DNA of 64,000 nt from Chitinophaga sp. E66 (lineage in GTDB: Bacteria; Bacteroidota; Bacteroidia; Chitinophagales; Chitinophagaceae): positions 1,922,001 through 1,986,000 of the forward strand of contig CP079103.1 in assembly GCA_019285755.1 (NCBI GenBank). The letters run 5' to 3'. Below the pieces are notes generated by a model. That model was not told the DNA's origin, did no database searches, and saw only the letters and a list, made by a program, of their open reading frames with translations. The stretch's first letter is position 1. Every line of letters begins with the position of its first letter. The translations under genes were made by a program, and so were the position numbers. This document shows, piece by piece, positions 23,216-33,547 of this stretch.

Positions 23216-23233
23216 TGTCGTACGGTTAATGGA

Positions 23234-26200
23234 TTAGAAAGACAGGTCAAGACCGGCGGAGAACGCTTTGCTGAAAGGATATACACGGCCGTTGGCTTCT
23301 GCGTTGGCCTGCTCCGGGTCAATGTATTTGGAATCCAGTTTAGTCCAGGTTACCAGGTTGTCGCCGCTCACATATACGCGGAGGCGCGACATTCTGATGC
23401 GCTTCAGTAGGTGGTCTGGCAGTGAGTAACCGATGGTGAGGTTCTTCAGGCGCAGGTACGCCAGATCCTGCATGTACTTGTCATTGACGTTGGTAAGCGG
23501 GTTGTTGCCGTTGAGGGCGATGTAGCCGCGAAGACGGGGGAAGTAGCTGTCCTGTCCTTTTTCCGGTGTCCATACTTTATCCGGGAAGTCGGTGGGAAGG
23601 AAAGAGTAGTATGGACGGCTATAAGGGCCCCAGAACTTATCAGCGTTGGCGCCGGGATACCAGTCTCTTTTACCGATGCCCTGGAAGAAGAACGATAAGT
23701 CAAATCCATTCCAGTTGGCGCTGCCGTTGAAGGCATAAGGGTAACGTTGCTGGTTGTTGCCAAGGCGTACGAGATCGCCGTGATCGTCCAGCGTGTTCAG
23801 GCCCGGGCTGATGGTGCCGTCGTTGTTGAGGTCTTTGAACTTCAGGTCGCCCGCACGCAGTTTGTTCCACTGGCCGGCGGCAGACTTGATGTTAGAGCCT
23901 ACGAGATCCTGGTTCACTTTTGCCTGCCATGCGGCGGCTTCTTCGTCGGTGTTGAAGTAACCGTCGGTCACATAACCCCAGATGTCGCCATATTTCTGGC
24001 CTACATAGTAGTCGTTCAGGCGCTTGTTATCGTTAGAGAATTTAGTGATCACGGAGCTGAAGTCGCTCAGGTTGGCGCCAAGGCTCCAGTTGAAGGGTTT
24101 GCCTGCCAGTTCGAAGTTACCATTGTAGGTAACGTTGAGCTCAAAGCCTCTGGTCCGCATATCCGCCGCATTTTCCTGTGGTTCGCCGGTACCGAATACC
24201 ACTGGCAGCGTTGCGCCTTTCGTCAGCATATCCCGGGTGTCGCGGATATAATAATCGAAGTTGATGGATACTTTATTGCGGAACAACCCAAGGTCTACCC
24301 CGAAGTTCTGCGACGCTGTTTTCTCCCATGTCAGATTAGGGAGATGGCATTGGGTGAGGATAAGTATTCCAGTTTCTTTCCGGCGGTCACCCAATCCAAT
24401 GTACCACGGTTCAGCAGCTGGATGTAGGGGTATGCGCTGGCGGTTACCTGGTTGCCGAGCTGGCCGTAAGATGCGCGGAACTTCAGGTCGGTCACTACTT
24501 CTTTAACTGGTTCGAAGAAGTTTTCTTCGCTGATCCTCCAGCCTGCGGATACGGAGGGGAAGAATCCGAAACGGTTGCCTTTGGGGAAGCGGGAGGTACC
24601 GTCGTAACGGCCATTGGCTTCAAAGAGATATTTGCCTTTGTAATCGTAGTTTACGCGGGCGAAGTAACCCAATAGCGCCCATTCGGTCTGACTGCCGGTG
24701 ATGGTGTAATAACCGGAACCCCAGGCCGATGTCGTTCAGATCCTGCGACAGCAGGTCGCCGCGCTCGGAAGTGATGCCCTTGAACTGTTTCAGCTCCTGG
24801 TTGTAACCCGCCATGAATTTCACGTTATGCTTGCCGTAGCTATTCTGGAATTCTCCATAAGCGTTGGCAACGTGATAGTAATCCTGGTTGGTGTTTTCGC
24901 GGAGGAAGTCAGGACGCGGAACCTTGCTGATCACACCGGGATAGATGGAATAAGGAGAAGAAGTCTGGCGGAAGCTGGTGCTGGTGGCCGCGTCGTTATC
25001 CCTTGCAGGGTTCAGCGTAAAGGTATAGTTGGCGTACAGGTTGATGTTTTTGTTCACCTTGATGGTAGCCCCCAGGAAGACATCAGCTCATTCCAGCGCT
25101 GTACGCCTTTGTTTTTACCGTACAGCAGGTCGGAGAAGAGGCCGTCGCCGATCTGGTAGTTATTCAGTGCGGTGATATACGTGGCGGTGCCGTCAGGGTT
25201 CTGCGGAACGTAAGAGGGGAGTGCATGCACGGTGGAGTTCACGAAGTTCGTATTGGGATCCCAACCCGGATAGGTGTACTTGCCGGACATGAACTGCGTG
25301 TTATTGGAGAACGTCAGCCATTTATTGGCGCGAACGGTGAGTTTGGTGCGTACGTTGAACGAATTGTATTTGTCGCGGTTGTAACGCATCATCCCTGCCT
25401 TGCTGTACATACGGCCGGAAACGAGGAAGTCCACCTTTTCCGTGCCGCCTGACAGGCTCAGGCTGTGTTCCATACCATCCTGGGCAGGCAGGAAGAACTC
25501 TTTCCACCAGTCGGTGTGGCCATAATATACGTATTGGTCCCGGCCGTTACGATTGTCGATCACCACGGTAGGGAGCGACTTATCAGTCTGGCGTTTCTTC
25601 AGTTCCTCCATATCCGCAGGCGTATAACGGGTATACGTATTGCCGGTGGTCACGAGGAATGCTTCGTCGTTCAGCATGGCGGCGGTGTAGCCGTCGGTGA
25701 TGAAGTCGGTGCTTACGGTGGAGTAGGACTTAGAGAAGTTATTGCCGTAGTTAACGGTCAGTTTACCGTTTTTGGCGGTCTTGGTGGTTACCAGGATCAC
25801 GCCGAAGGCGGCGCGGGCGCCATAGATAGCGGCAGCGGCGGCGTCTTTCAGAACGGTTACCGATTCGATATCGCGGGGTTCACGTTATTCATGGAACCGG
25901 GTACCCCGTCTATCAGTACCAGCGGCGTTGCGCCGGAGCTGAGGGGTTATTGCCACGGATATTGAAGCGGCCATTGGAGCCGGGGCGACCATCGCCAAAG
26001 GTGATGTTCAACCCGGGAACGGCGCCTTGCAGGGCCTGGGTCACGTTGGCTACCGGGCGGCTTTCCAGTGCTTCAGAACCCACCTGGCTGATAGCGCCGG
26101 TGAGGTTTACTTTCTTTTGGGTGCCGTACCCTACTACTACGAGCTCGTTAAGTTTTCTGTCGGAATCGGTCAGTGTAATGGCCGGAAGCTTGTTGTCTCC

Positions 26201-26498
26201 TTCGCGGAGCGTTTTTTCGGCGAGCGTATGGGGCTCGAAGCCGATCATGGTGAAGGTGATGGTGAGGAGTGCCGGTGGGCAGCCCTGCGAGGTGGAATTT
26301 ACCGGTAACGTCGGTGGCGGTCCCTTTCCGCTGGCCGTCCGGAGTTTTCACTTCCACGGAGACGCCGGGAAGCGGTTCATTTTTCTGGCTGGCAACGGTT
26401 CCCGAGATCGAGGCGCCGCCTTGCTGCGCCATGGCAGCAACAGGCAGCAGGCAAGACAGGAACAGCCCGGCGCATAGCTTTTTAAAGTTTCTAAGCAT
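23234..26498 (-). CDS. SusC/RagA-family TonB-dependent outer-membrane receptor
   Basis: About 1,090 aa transporter. Signal peptide MLRNFKKLCAGLFLSCLL ending in AAMAQ; a carboxypeptidase-regulatory-like domain (ISGTVASQKNEPLPGVSVEV); the Bacteroidota TonB-box/plug motif LNELVVVGYGTQKKVNLTGA; and plug signatures ALQGAVPGLNI and DAAAAAIYGARAAFGVILV. The rest is a 22-strand barrel ending in SAGLDLSF, with the aromatic C-terminus expected for BAM insertion. About six indels interrupt it (near 24345, 24715, 25075, 25880, 25940, 26275). Start ATG at 26498 is chosen because it begins a proper signal peptide. Heads a susCD operon with no linked enzyme. Confidence 0.92.
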
Positions 26499-27187
26499 TG
26501 TGCAGTAGTTTATGGATTTGACTTGTGTAAAGAGCATGAAATGGCCTGCAGGCGCGGCATGCGCCCCTGCGGGGAATAGTGCTGACAATAAATTTCCGTT
26601 TGCGTCCGCAAGATGGGAATTAATCAAGCGGCCGCATAACTTACGACGTTAAGTAACTATTAAAGAAATGTTAACCAGCCGGAATGGTGGATGCATAGAC
26701 GCGGATTTTGGATTGTAGACTTGGTTATTAGTGCTTTACGTGGATAATAATTACATAAACTTTCATGTATGCTATCGTACAGATTAAATGTACTGCAAAA
26801 TTTCACAAATTAATAATGAAAAAGAATGTGTGTTGAAAGAAAATCGAAGGAAAGTGAAAGTGGTAGAAGGAAGCAAGTATTATGTTAATTTAATACCAGT
26901 TAGAAGGGAGGTACAGACCGGTTAGATGGGACTTAGCGGCAGACGAGGGGCAGACGAAGGGCAGACGAAGGGCAGACGAAGGGCAGACGAAGGGCAGACG
27001 AGCGGCAGACGTGAAGGTAATCAGAAGCAAGTAAGTGCCTGATAAGCAGCAGGTTTAGTGTGCAATTGGGGCCGTTTCAATAAAAAACGCGGAAATACGC
27101 AGGGTCTCACCTGGCCATTCGGACCCGGGAATGATATTATCTAAACCGTTATTGGTGTTACTAGTATAGGGACGCATGGGCATGTTT
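26499..27187. other. Intergenic region upstream of susC
   Basis: About 690 bases without a supported gene. The part nearest susC is AT-rich and probably holds its promoter and leader. Next comes the seven-unit 11-bp tandem repeat (26936-27012). The remainder to the aspartate kinase stop shows no reading frame of note. Confidence 0.6.
26936..27012 (+). repeat. Seven tandem copies of an 11-bp unit
   Basis: Seven head-to-tail 11-bp units, consensus RSGGCAGACGA. Units start at 26936, 26947, 26958, 26969, 26980, 26991 and 27002. The four inner units (26958-27001) are identical (AGGGCAGACGA). The outer ones differ at their first two positions, and the last one ends in T instead of A. The 11-bp period is close to one helical turn, so a bound protein would see every copy on the same face. 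A two-unit version lies at 55930-55948 on the other strand. Confidence 0.95.
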
Positions 27188-28451
27188 TTACTTGATCACC
27201 ATCTGGATCGTGCTGGCGGACCGCTGTTCCAGGAGCACCTGCCGGCCTTTCGTCAGCTTGTCGATCAGGCCGTTCTGGTAGTGGCGGATGGTCAGCAGTT
27301 CCAGTCCTTCGTTGTAATTGATCCGGTAGCCTTCATGCAGCGCCTTGATGAGCAGCTCGATCTTTTCCGGGTTATGGTCGATCGCGCAGGAGAAGGTGAT
27401 GGCGGCATTCTGGGTCAGGTTGATCTTGATCTTCTTGTCGTGGAAGATCTCGTAGATCTCGCTGATCTTATCTTCGGTGATGAAGGAAAAATCGCGGGAG
27501 GTGATGGAAATGAGGACCTGGTTCTTCTTCAGCACGATAATGGGCGGCAGTTTGCGGTCGTCCACATCCTGGCGGATCACGGTGCCGGGGAGCTGCATGT
27601 CCAGGAAACACTTCACATATAACGGGATCTGCTTGTTTTGCAGGGGTTTGATGGTCTTGGGGTGGATCACCTGCGCGCCGTAGTAAGCCATTTCGATCAC
27701 TTCTCCGTAGGCGATCTCGGGGATGTCTACCGTATCGTCAAAGAGCTTGGGATCGGCGTTTTTGAGGCCGGTCACGTCTTTCCAGATCGTCTGGCTTTCG
27801 GCGTTGAGGAGATTGGCGAATACGGCGGCGGAGAAATCGCTGCCCTCGCGGCCGAGGGTCACGCTTTCGTTTTGGTCTGTGCTGCCGATGAAACCCTGGG
27901 CAATGACGATATTGGCGGTATTGAACAGGGGAGCACCTTCTGTTTTACCTGCAATTCGGTCACTTCCCAGTTGATGTTGGCGTCGCGGAAGTTATCGTCT
28001 GTCGGAACACGTCGCGCACGTCTACCCAGGTGTTGCGGATGCCGGCCTGGTTAAAGTATGCGCTGACGATGGCGGTGCTGAGCAGTTCGCCCAGGCCTAC
28101 CAGCTGGTCGTAATAGTAATCATAGTTGCGGGAAGGCTTTTCGCCCAGCGTCCATTCCGCTTCGGTAAAGAACTGCTGGAGCTGGGTAAAGAGCGGGTGC
28201 TCGCGGGTACCTAAGAGGGTCTGGGCTATCTGCACGTGATGCTGCTCGATGTTGAAGAGCAATTGTGCCGCTATCTCCCGCTTGCGCATGAAGTAATTCT
28301 GGGCTACCTTTTCCAGCTCGTTGGTCGTTTTGCCCATGGCGGAGATCACCACCAACAGCTTGCCGTCTGCATGTGCCTGAATAATATTGCCTACCTGCTG
28401 AATGCGCTCAATAGTTTCTAAACTTGCGCCGCCAAATTTGAAAACCTTCAT
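27188..28451 (-). CDS. Aspartate kinase
   Basis: About 421 aa enzyme phosphorylating aspartate, the first step to lysine, threonine, methionine and diaminopimelate. The N-terminus MKVFKFGGASLETIERI is the kinase signature (KFGG). VVISAMGKTTNELE follows near residue 40, and GREGSDFSAAVFANLLNAE marks the aspartate/ATP site. A C-terminal ACT-like segment (QVLISITSRDFSFI) suggests feedback regulation. Two single-base losses: at about 28003 in RDVF(R)TDDN, and in the C run at about 27930. It is monofunctional, without a homoserine dehydrogenase domain. Divergent from fructose-bisphosphatase. Confidence 0.9.
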
Positions 28452-28538
28452 AGATTGTTCCAGCTTCTTTATAAAAAAGCTGCCGCAAAGTACGGCAACT
28501 TTAGAATTGATTAAAAATCCGAAGGGCAAAAATGACGG

Positions 28539-28571
28539 TTTTCTTAAAAGAACTGATTTCCCGTACCTTAG
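28539..28571 (+). promoter_or_regulatory. Possible promoter of fructose-bisphosphatase
   Basis: TTTT at 28539-28542 and TACCTTAG at 28564-28571, 21 bases apart. This resembles the Bacteroidota -33 TTTG / -7 TAnnTTTG pair with one mismatch in each. It lies in the 150-base divergent region 32 bases before the start. Confidence 0.35.
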
Positions 28572-28602
28572 CCCCGCCAAAACCAATCAATTCAACACGT
28601 TT

Positions 28603-29608
28603 ATGAAATTCAACCGCCAAGTGATGAACCTGGACGAATTTACCATCCAGGACCTCAAGAATTACCCCGGCGCCACGGGCCAGTTGTCTGGCCTCCTGCG
28701 CGATATCGGCCTGGCCGCCAAACGCGTGAACGTCGAAGTCAACAAGGCCGGCATCGCCGATATCCTCGGCGAAGCGGGCAAGACCAATGTGCAGGGAGAA
28801 TCCGTCAAGAAGCTCGACGAGTTCGCCAACGACCAGATCATCAATTCCCTCGCCAGTTCCATCTACTGCGCCGGCGTGGCCTCCGAAGAGAATGAGACCT
28901 TTATCGCCTTTACGGACGAGTATTCCATGAACTCGAAGTACGTGGTACTGATGGATCCGCTCGATGGTTCCAGCAATATCGACGTCAACGTCTCCATAGG
29001 TACCATCTTCTCCGTATACCGCCGTGTTTCACCGAACGGGACGCCCGTTACGCTGGAAGATTTCCTGCAACCGGGCTCCCAGCAGATCGCGGCAGGGTAC
29101 ATTATTTACGGTTCTTCCACCATGCTGGTATACGCCACACGCCGCACGCTGCAGGGTTTCACCCTGGACCCCTCCATCGGCGAGTTCTGCCTGTCGCACC
29201 CCGACCTTAAGGTGCCGGAAGACAGCGATATCTTCTCCGTTAACATGGGCTATTACCACCTGTACGACGAGAAAGTACGTAATGCCGTGGATCTGTTCAT
29301 GGCCAAAGGGCCGGGGAGAAGGTGTACCGCCACCGCTTCGTGGGCTGTATGGTGGCGGAGATCCACCGTACCCTCATCCAGGGCGGTATCTTTATGTACC
29401 CGGCGTTCGGAAAATACACGAATGGCCGCCTGCGCTTATGTTACGAATGCAATCCCATGTCTTTCATCATGGAAAAGGCGGGGGCATGTCCATCTCGGCC
29501 GGCAACCAGCGCCTGCTGGACCTGAAGCCCACGGAACTGCATGAGCGGATCCCCATCTTTATCGGCTCCGCAGGACTCGTAAAGAAGGTGCAGGAGCAAC
29601 TTGTGTAA
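28603..29608 (+). CDS. fbp: Class 1 fructose-1,6-bisphosphatase
   Basis: About 335 aa, the normal length, hydrolysing fructose 1,6-bisphosphate in gluconeogenesis. Visible are GELSG-like [16 protein letters not shown], the metal and phosphate site [16 protein letters not shown] near residue 115, and the substrate region [15 protein letters not shown] with [13 protein letters not shown] near the C-terminus. Two single-base losses: G at about 29315, inside [15 protein letters not shown], and G at about 29482, inside EKAGGMS. ATG at 28603 gives the usual N-terminus; the frame is open further upstream but without family similarity. Confidence 0.93.
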
Positions 29609-29665
29609 TTTGGCGCGAATTTGGATGGGGCAATAATACGACAGCTAAAAATTCGTTTTAAGAAC

Positions 29666-30194
29666 ATGTTTAACCAACGTTATTGCAAGATCCTTTTCCT
29701 CGCTGCCTCGGTGCTTACGCTACACACACGGCATCGGCCTGCAGCAAATCCGTGACCGGCAACGGCTCCACGAATGAGCGCACCGTCCGCAACGAGAGCG
29801 ATATGGATGAGGACATCCTCTTCTATGTCAACAAGTTCCGCCGCTCCAAAGGCCTTAAACCCCTGTCGCTTAACAGCGTCCTCAGCAAGGAAGCCCGCGG
29901 GCACAGCAAGGCGATGGCCAACGGGAAGACCGGCTTCGGGCATGAAGGCTTCGAGTCCAGGATAGACGATATTTCCAAAGAGATCGGGACCGTCCGCGCC
30001 GCCGCTGAAAACGTAGCCTACGGCAACCTCAGCGCCGAAGCGGTCGTGGATGGCTGGATCAAAGCCCCGGCCACCGCAAGAACATGCTGGGCGATTTCAA
30101 CCTCATCGGTATAGGCACAGCCAAGGGTAAAGGGAACATCATCTTCTTCACCCAGATCTTCGTGAACAAACCCGCCGCACAGGCGAAGAAATAA
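29666..30194 (+). CDS. CAP (SCP/PR1) domain lipoprotein
   Basis: About 177 aa. N-terminal signal segment CKILFLAASVLTL followed by a lipobox-like ASAC (residues 24-27). The CAP fold is recognised by FYVNKFRRSKGLKPLSLNSV, the histidine of GHSKAMANGK, GFGHEGFESR and AAAENVAYGNLSAE, and the C-terminal HRKNMLGDFNLIGIG. This is the YkwD-type bacterial family of unknown biochemical role, often stress-linked. Two single-base losses: at about 29720 and in GWIKAPGHRKN at about 30070. Probably monocistronic, with a terminator behind it. Confidence 0.85.
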
Positions 30195-30217
30195 CTGCTT
30201 ACCCACCTGTTATGTAA

Positions 30218-30259
30218 ACGGCGGCTCTTCCTGCAAGGAATGAGCCGCCGTACTTTTTA
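30218..30259 (+). terminator. Terminator after the CAP-domain gene
   Basis: Stem ACGGCGGCTC (30218-30227) / GAGCCGCCGT (30242-30251), 14-base loop, then ACTTTTTAT. Confidence 0.8.
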
Positions 30260-30294
30260 TACCTCCCTGCCGTTTTTTGCCGTAATTTGGCGCC

Positions 30295-31057
30295 ATGGAA
30301 AACGCAGGATCATAGAGGTGAGAGACCTGGTGAAGACCTACGGGGATTTCACCGCGGTGAAAGGGATCAGCTTTGACGTGTACGAGAATGAAGTATTCGG
30401 TTTGCTGGGCCCCAACGGCGCCGGTAAATCCACTACACTGGAGATTATCGAGACGCTCCGCCAAAAGACGGCGGGCACGGTGATGGTAGACGGGCTGGAC
30501 CTGGACAAGGACCCCGAAGCCATCAAGCAGATCATAGGCGTGCAGCTGCAAACCTCCGGGTATTACCCCAACCTCAACCTGGTGGAACTGATCGAGATGT
30601 TCGGCGGGTTGTATAACCGCCCGGTAGACCCTATGGCCCTGCTGCGTGAATTCAACCTGGAAGATAAGGCCAAAGCGAAATACAAGGCGCTTTCCGGCGG
30701 GCAGAAGCAACGTTTCTCCATCGCCACGACGCTCATCAACCAGCCGCGCATCATTTTCCTGGATGAGCCTACTACAGGGCTCGATCCGCAGGCGCGCCGC
30801 AACCTCTGGACACTCATCCAGCAGGTGAGGGCCAACGGCACGACGGTCGTGATCACCACGCATTACATGGATGAAGCCGAATTCCTCTGCGATCGCTGCG
30901 CGATCGTTGACAGTGGCCGGATCATCGCCATCGATTCCCCGGACGCGCTGATCGATCAGCTCGTGGCCGGCGGGTTCGAAAGAAAAAAGAAGTGAAGAAG
31001 GCCAGCCTGGAAGACGTGTTCATCCACCTGACCGGTAAGGATCTGCGGGAAGACTGA
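30295..31057 (+). CDS. ABC transporter ATP-binding protein
   Basis: About 254 aa nucleotide-binding subunit of the CcmA/DrrA-type export family. Walker A GPNGAGKST near residue 40, Q-loop LQTSGYYPNL, signature ALSGGQKQRFSIA, Walker B RIIFLDEPTTGLD, and the switch histidine in TTHYMDEAE. ATG at 30295 requires one lost base just after it. A second loss, in the purine run at about 30985, allows the true tail KKASLEDVFIHLTGKDLRED, typical of this family. No permease gene follows, so the membrane partner must be elsewhere. It precedes the YfiT gene by 13 bases. Confidence 0.88.
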
Positions 31058-31070
31058 TTTATTCGTCAAC

Positions 31071-31619
31071 ATGCATACCGTTCTTTTTATGGAAGATTTA
31101 CGCTATCCCATCGGTCAGTTTCATGCGCCGACCGTTATCAACGCGGAGCTCCGCAAGCGCTACATTAACGACATCCGGCATCTGCCTTCGCTCATAGAGC
31201 ACGCCGTGCAGACTTTGGACGAGCACCAGCTGCAAACGCCTTACCGGCCCGGCGGGTGGACGGTAGCACAGGTCGTACATCATCTCGCGGATTCGCACAT
31301 GAACGGGTTTACGCGGCTGAAACTGGCGCTCACGGAAGATAATCCTACCATAAAACCTTACGATGAGGCCGCCTGGGCGGAATTACCCGACGTACAATAT
31401 ACACCCATCAACATATCCATCACCCTTCTCCATGCCTTACACGCCCGCTGGGTGGCTGTGCTGGAGCATATGGAGCCCCGCGACTGGGACCGCACATTTT
31501 TCCATCCGGGCAACAATGCATCCAACACGCTGGCGAAGCACCTGGCCAATTATTCCTGGCATGGGCTGCACCACCTGGCGCATATCGAAAAGCTGAAGGA
31601 AAGAGAAGGTTGGCAGTAA
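31071..31619 (+). CDS. YfiT/DinB-family putative bacillithiol transferase
   Basis: About 182 aa (176 from the in-frame ATG at 31089, which I prefer because DLRYPIGQF is the usual N-terminus). The DinB-like four-helix fold with three metal-binding histidines is suggested by QVVHHLADSHMNGF near residue 65 and YSWHGLHHLAHIEKL near the C-terminus. The family (YfiT/BstA) is linked to nickel- or zinc-dependent thiol transfer with bacillithiol. The presence of bshB1 at 45.2 kb in the same window supports bacillithiol use by this organism. Uninterrupted. The Nudix gene follows 12 bases later. Confidence 0.85.
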   Translation: MHTVLFMEDLRYPIGQFHAPTVINAELRKRYINDIRHLPSLIEHAVQTLDEHQLQTPYRPGGWTVAQVVHHLADSHMNGFTRLKLALTEDNPTIKPYDEAAWAELPDVQYTPINISITLLHALHARWVAVLEHMEPRDWDRTFFHPGNNASNTLAKHLANYSWHGLHHLAHIEKLKEREGWQ

Positions 31620-31631
31620 ACGAATTGAACT

Positions 31632-32177
31632 TTGAACTGGAAACTATTGCGCAGTGAATATCTCTTCCGCGAGCCCTGGCTCACCGTGCGGAAAGATACT
31701 TGTGAAACGCCCTCCGGCGTATTGGTACCTGATTATTACGTGCTCGAATATCCCGACTGGGTGAACGCCATGGCCGTGACGGAAGACGGAAAAGTGCTGT
31801 TGGTGCGGCAATACAGGCACCCTGTAGAAAGGGTGCTGCTCGAAATTCCCGGCGGCGTCATGGATCCCGAAGACGAGACGCCCGAGGCGGCGGTTCGGCG
31901 CGAATTACTGGAAGAAACGGGCTATGCGTTCAGCGATATGCATTACCTCGGCGCCGTGTCGCCTAATCCATCTACCCACACCAACGTGACGCACATGTTC
32001 CTGGCCACCGGCGGGAAGAAAGTGCAGGAGCAGGCGCTGGATTTTAACGAGGAAATCGATGTGGAAGCCGTAACGATAGCCGAGCTGGAAGTGCGCCTGA
32101 GGAATAACGAGTTCTTGCAGGCGCTGCATTGCACCTGCCTGTTTTATGGGCTGATGAAGTGGAAAGAATTGAAATAG
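31632..32177 (+). CDS. Nudix hydrolase, ADP-ribose pyrophosphatase type
   Basis: About 181 aa, uninterrupted. The Nudix box GX5EX7REUXEEXGU is complete at residues 75-98, read in two pieces as GGVMDPEDETPEAAV and RRELLEETGY. The preceding LLVRQYRHPVERVLLEIPGG is characteristic of the NudF/ADP-ribose pyrophosphatase subgroup. The only in-frame start at the right place is TTG at 31632; no upstream ATG is available without a frameshift. Probably co-transcribed with the YfiT gene. Confidence 0.88.
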   Translation: MNWKLLRSEYLFREPWLTVRKDTCETPSGVLVPDYYVLEYPDWVNAMAVTEDGKVLLVRQYRHPVERVLLEIPGGVMDPEDETPEAAVRRELLEETGYAFSDMHYLGAVSPNPSTHTNVTHMFLATGGKKVQEQALDFNEEIDVEAVTIAELEVRLRNNEFLQALHCTCLFYGLMKWKELK

Positions 32178-32194
32178 TTTTATAAGCAATAATG

Positions 32195-32234
32195 CAAAGG
32201 GGAATCCGGCCGGATTCCCTTTGTTATTTTAAGC
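32195..32234. terminator. Bidirectional terminator between the Nudix gene and folC
   Basis: Near-perfect palindrome around 32209-32210: the left arm runs from CAAAGGGG to CCGG and the right arm from CCGG to CCCTTTG, with one bulged base. Followed by TTATTTT on the + side. Confidence 0.8.
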
Positions 32235-32246
32235 GCATAGCAATAA

Positions 32247-33537
32247 TTATTGCGGCGGCAGATCGCCTACGATGAAGCAGCTGCCGCAAACCAGGATCAT
32301 ATCGTCTTTGTCCGCCGCCGCCTGCGCCGCTTCAAAGGCCGTGGGCACATCGGGCCAGGCGTTGCCGTGCAGCCCTTCGCGGTGCGCCATCCCGAGGAGC
32401 TCCGTTTCATCCAGCGCGCGGGGATCTGGGCCCGGGTAAAGTAGTAGGTGGCGTTGGATGGCAGGAGCCGCAGCGCCGCGGGAACGTCTTTATCTTTCAC
32501 GAAACCGGTAACGATGTGAAGCTTGTTGTATTTCACCAGTGCCAGCTGTTCGAGTATCGCGCGGATCCCGGCCTCGTTATGGCCCACATCCAGCACGGTG
32601 TATGGTTCGCGTCCTATGACTTCCCATCTTCCGCCTAAACCGGTCAATCTTTTCACATTTGCTAATCCCTTCTCAACGGCTTCCTGCGTGAGTTTGTAAC
32701 CTTCCTGCCGGAGGATGTTCACGCCCGCCAGCACGCCCAGGAGGTTCTTTTCCTGGTAGTGGCCGGGAAGGTCCAGGCGGTAGGTGGCTTCCGGCCCGCC
32801 GCTTTTGGAGGCTACGGTTACTGTAAGCGTCTCCGGGCCAGGATGGCTGTGAAGGATACGGTACTGCTGGTCTGCAAACAGGATGGGCGCATTGTGCAGA
32901 TCGGCCACTTCCCGGAACACGCCTTCAGGCCCGGCTTGCATTTCACTGATCACTACCGGTGTATCTGGCTTGATGATGCCCGCCTTCTCCCGCGCTATCA
33001 GCTCCGGCGTATCGCCCAGGATATGGGTATGGTCCAGGCTGATGTTGGTGATGATGGACAGGAGGGGAGATATGATATTGGTACTGTCGAGCCGCCCGCC
33101 AAGGCCGGTTTCTATGATGGCGATGTCTATTTCTTCTTCCGCGAACCATTGGAACGCCATGGCAACGGTCACTTCGAAAAAGACGGTTCGATGGTTTCTA
33201 TGTGTTGTTTGATGTCGGCAGTGAAGGAGACTACCCGATCTTCCGGGATCATTTCACCGTTTATGCGGATGCGTTCGCGAAAATCATGGAGATGGGGAGA
33301 GGTGTAGAGACCGGTTTTATACCCCGCAGATTGGAATATGGCGCTGAGCATATGGCTGGTAGACCCTTTACCGTTGGTTCCCGCGATATGAACGGAAGGG
33401 AACTTCACTTCGGGATGGCCGAGCACGCCGCACAGCAGGCGGATATTAAGCAGGTCGTTTTTCAGCGCGGAAGCTCCCACCTTGCTGAACATCGGGAGCC
33501 GGCTGTACAAGTATTCGATCGTTTGCTGATAGTTCAT
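32247..33537 (-). CDS. folC: Bifunctional folylpolyglutamate/dihydrofolate synthase
   Basis: About 430 aa Mur-ligase-family enzyme adding glutamate to (dihydro)folates or dihydropteroate. ATP P-loop HIAGTNGKGSTSHML near residue 50, LYTSPHLHDFRERIRING, ETGLGGRLDSTN, the carbamoylated-lysine region DHTHILGDTPELIAREKAGI, and DVGHNEAGI in the C-terminal domain. Two single-base losses: at about 33175 inside EPSFSKFEVTVAMAF, and at about 32420 where RAQIPRALDETELLG continues in another frame. Start ATG at 33537, 11 bases after the upstream barrel-protein gene. Stop at 32247. Confidence 0.9.
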
Positions 33538-33547
33538 GGATACCTCG

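Noticed and set aside
26936..27012. CRISPR array
   Set aside because: Units are 11 bp, directly adjacent and without spacers, and no cas genes are present.
29604..29640. Terminator between fbp and the CAP-domain gene
   Set aside because: The GC-rich, TTTGG-containing stretch does not form a convincing stem followed by a T run; it looks more like a variant promoter element.
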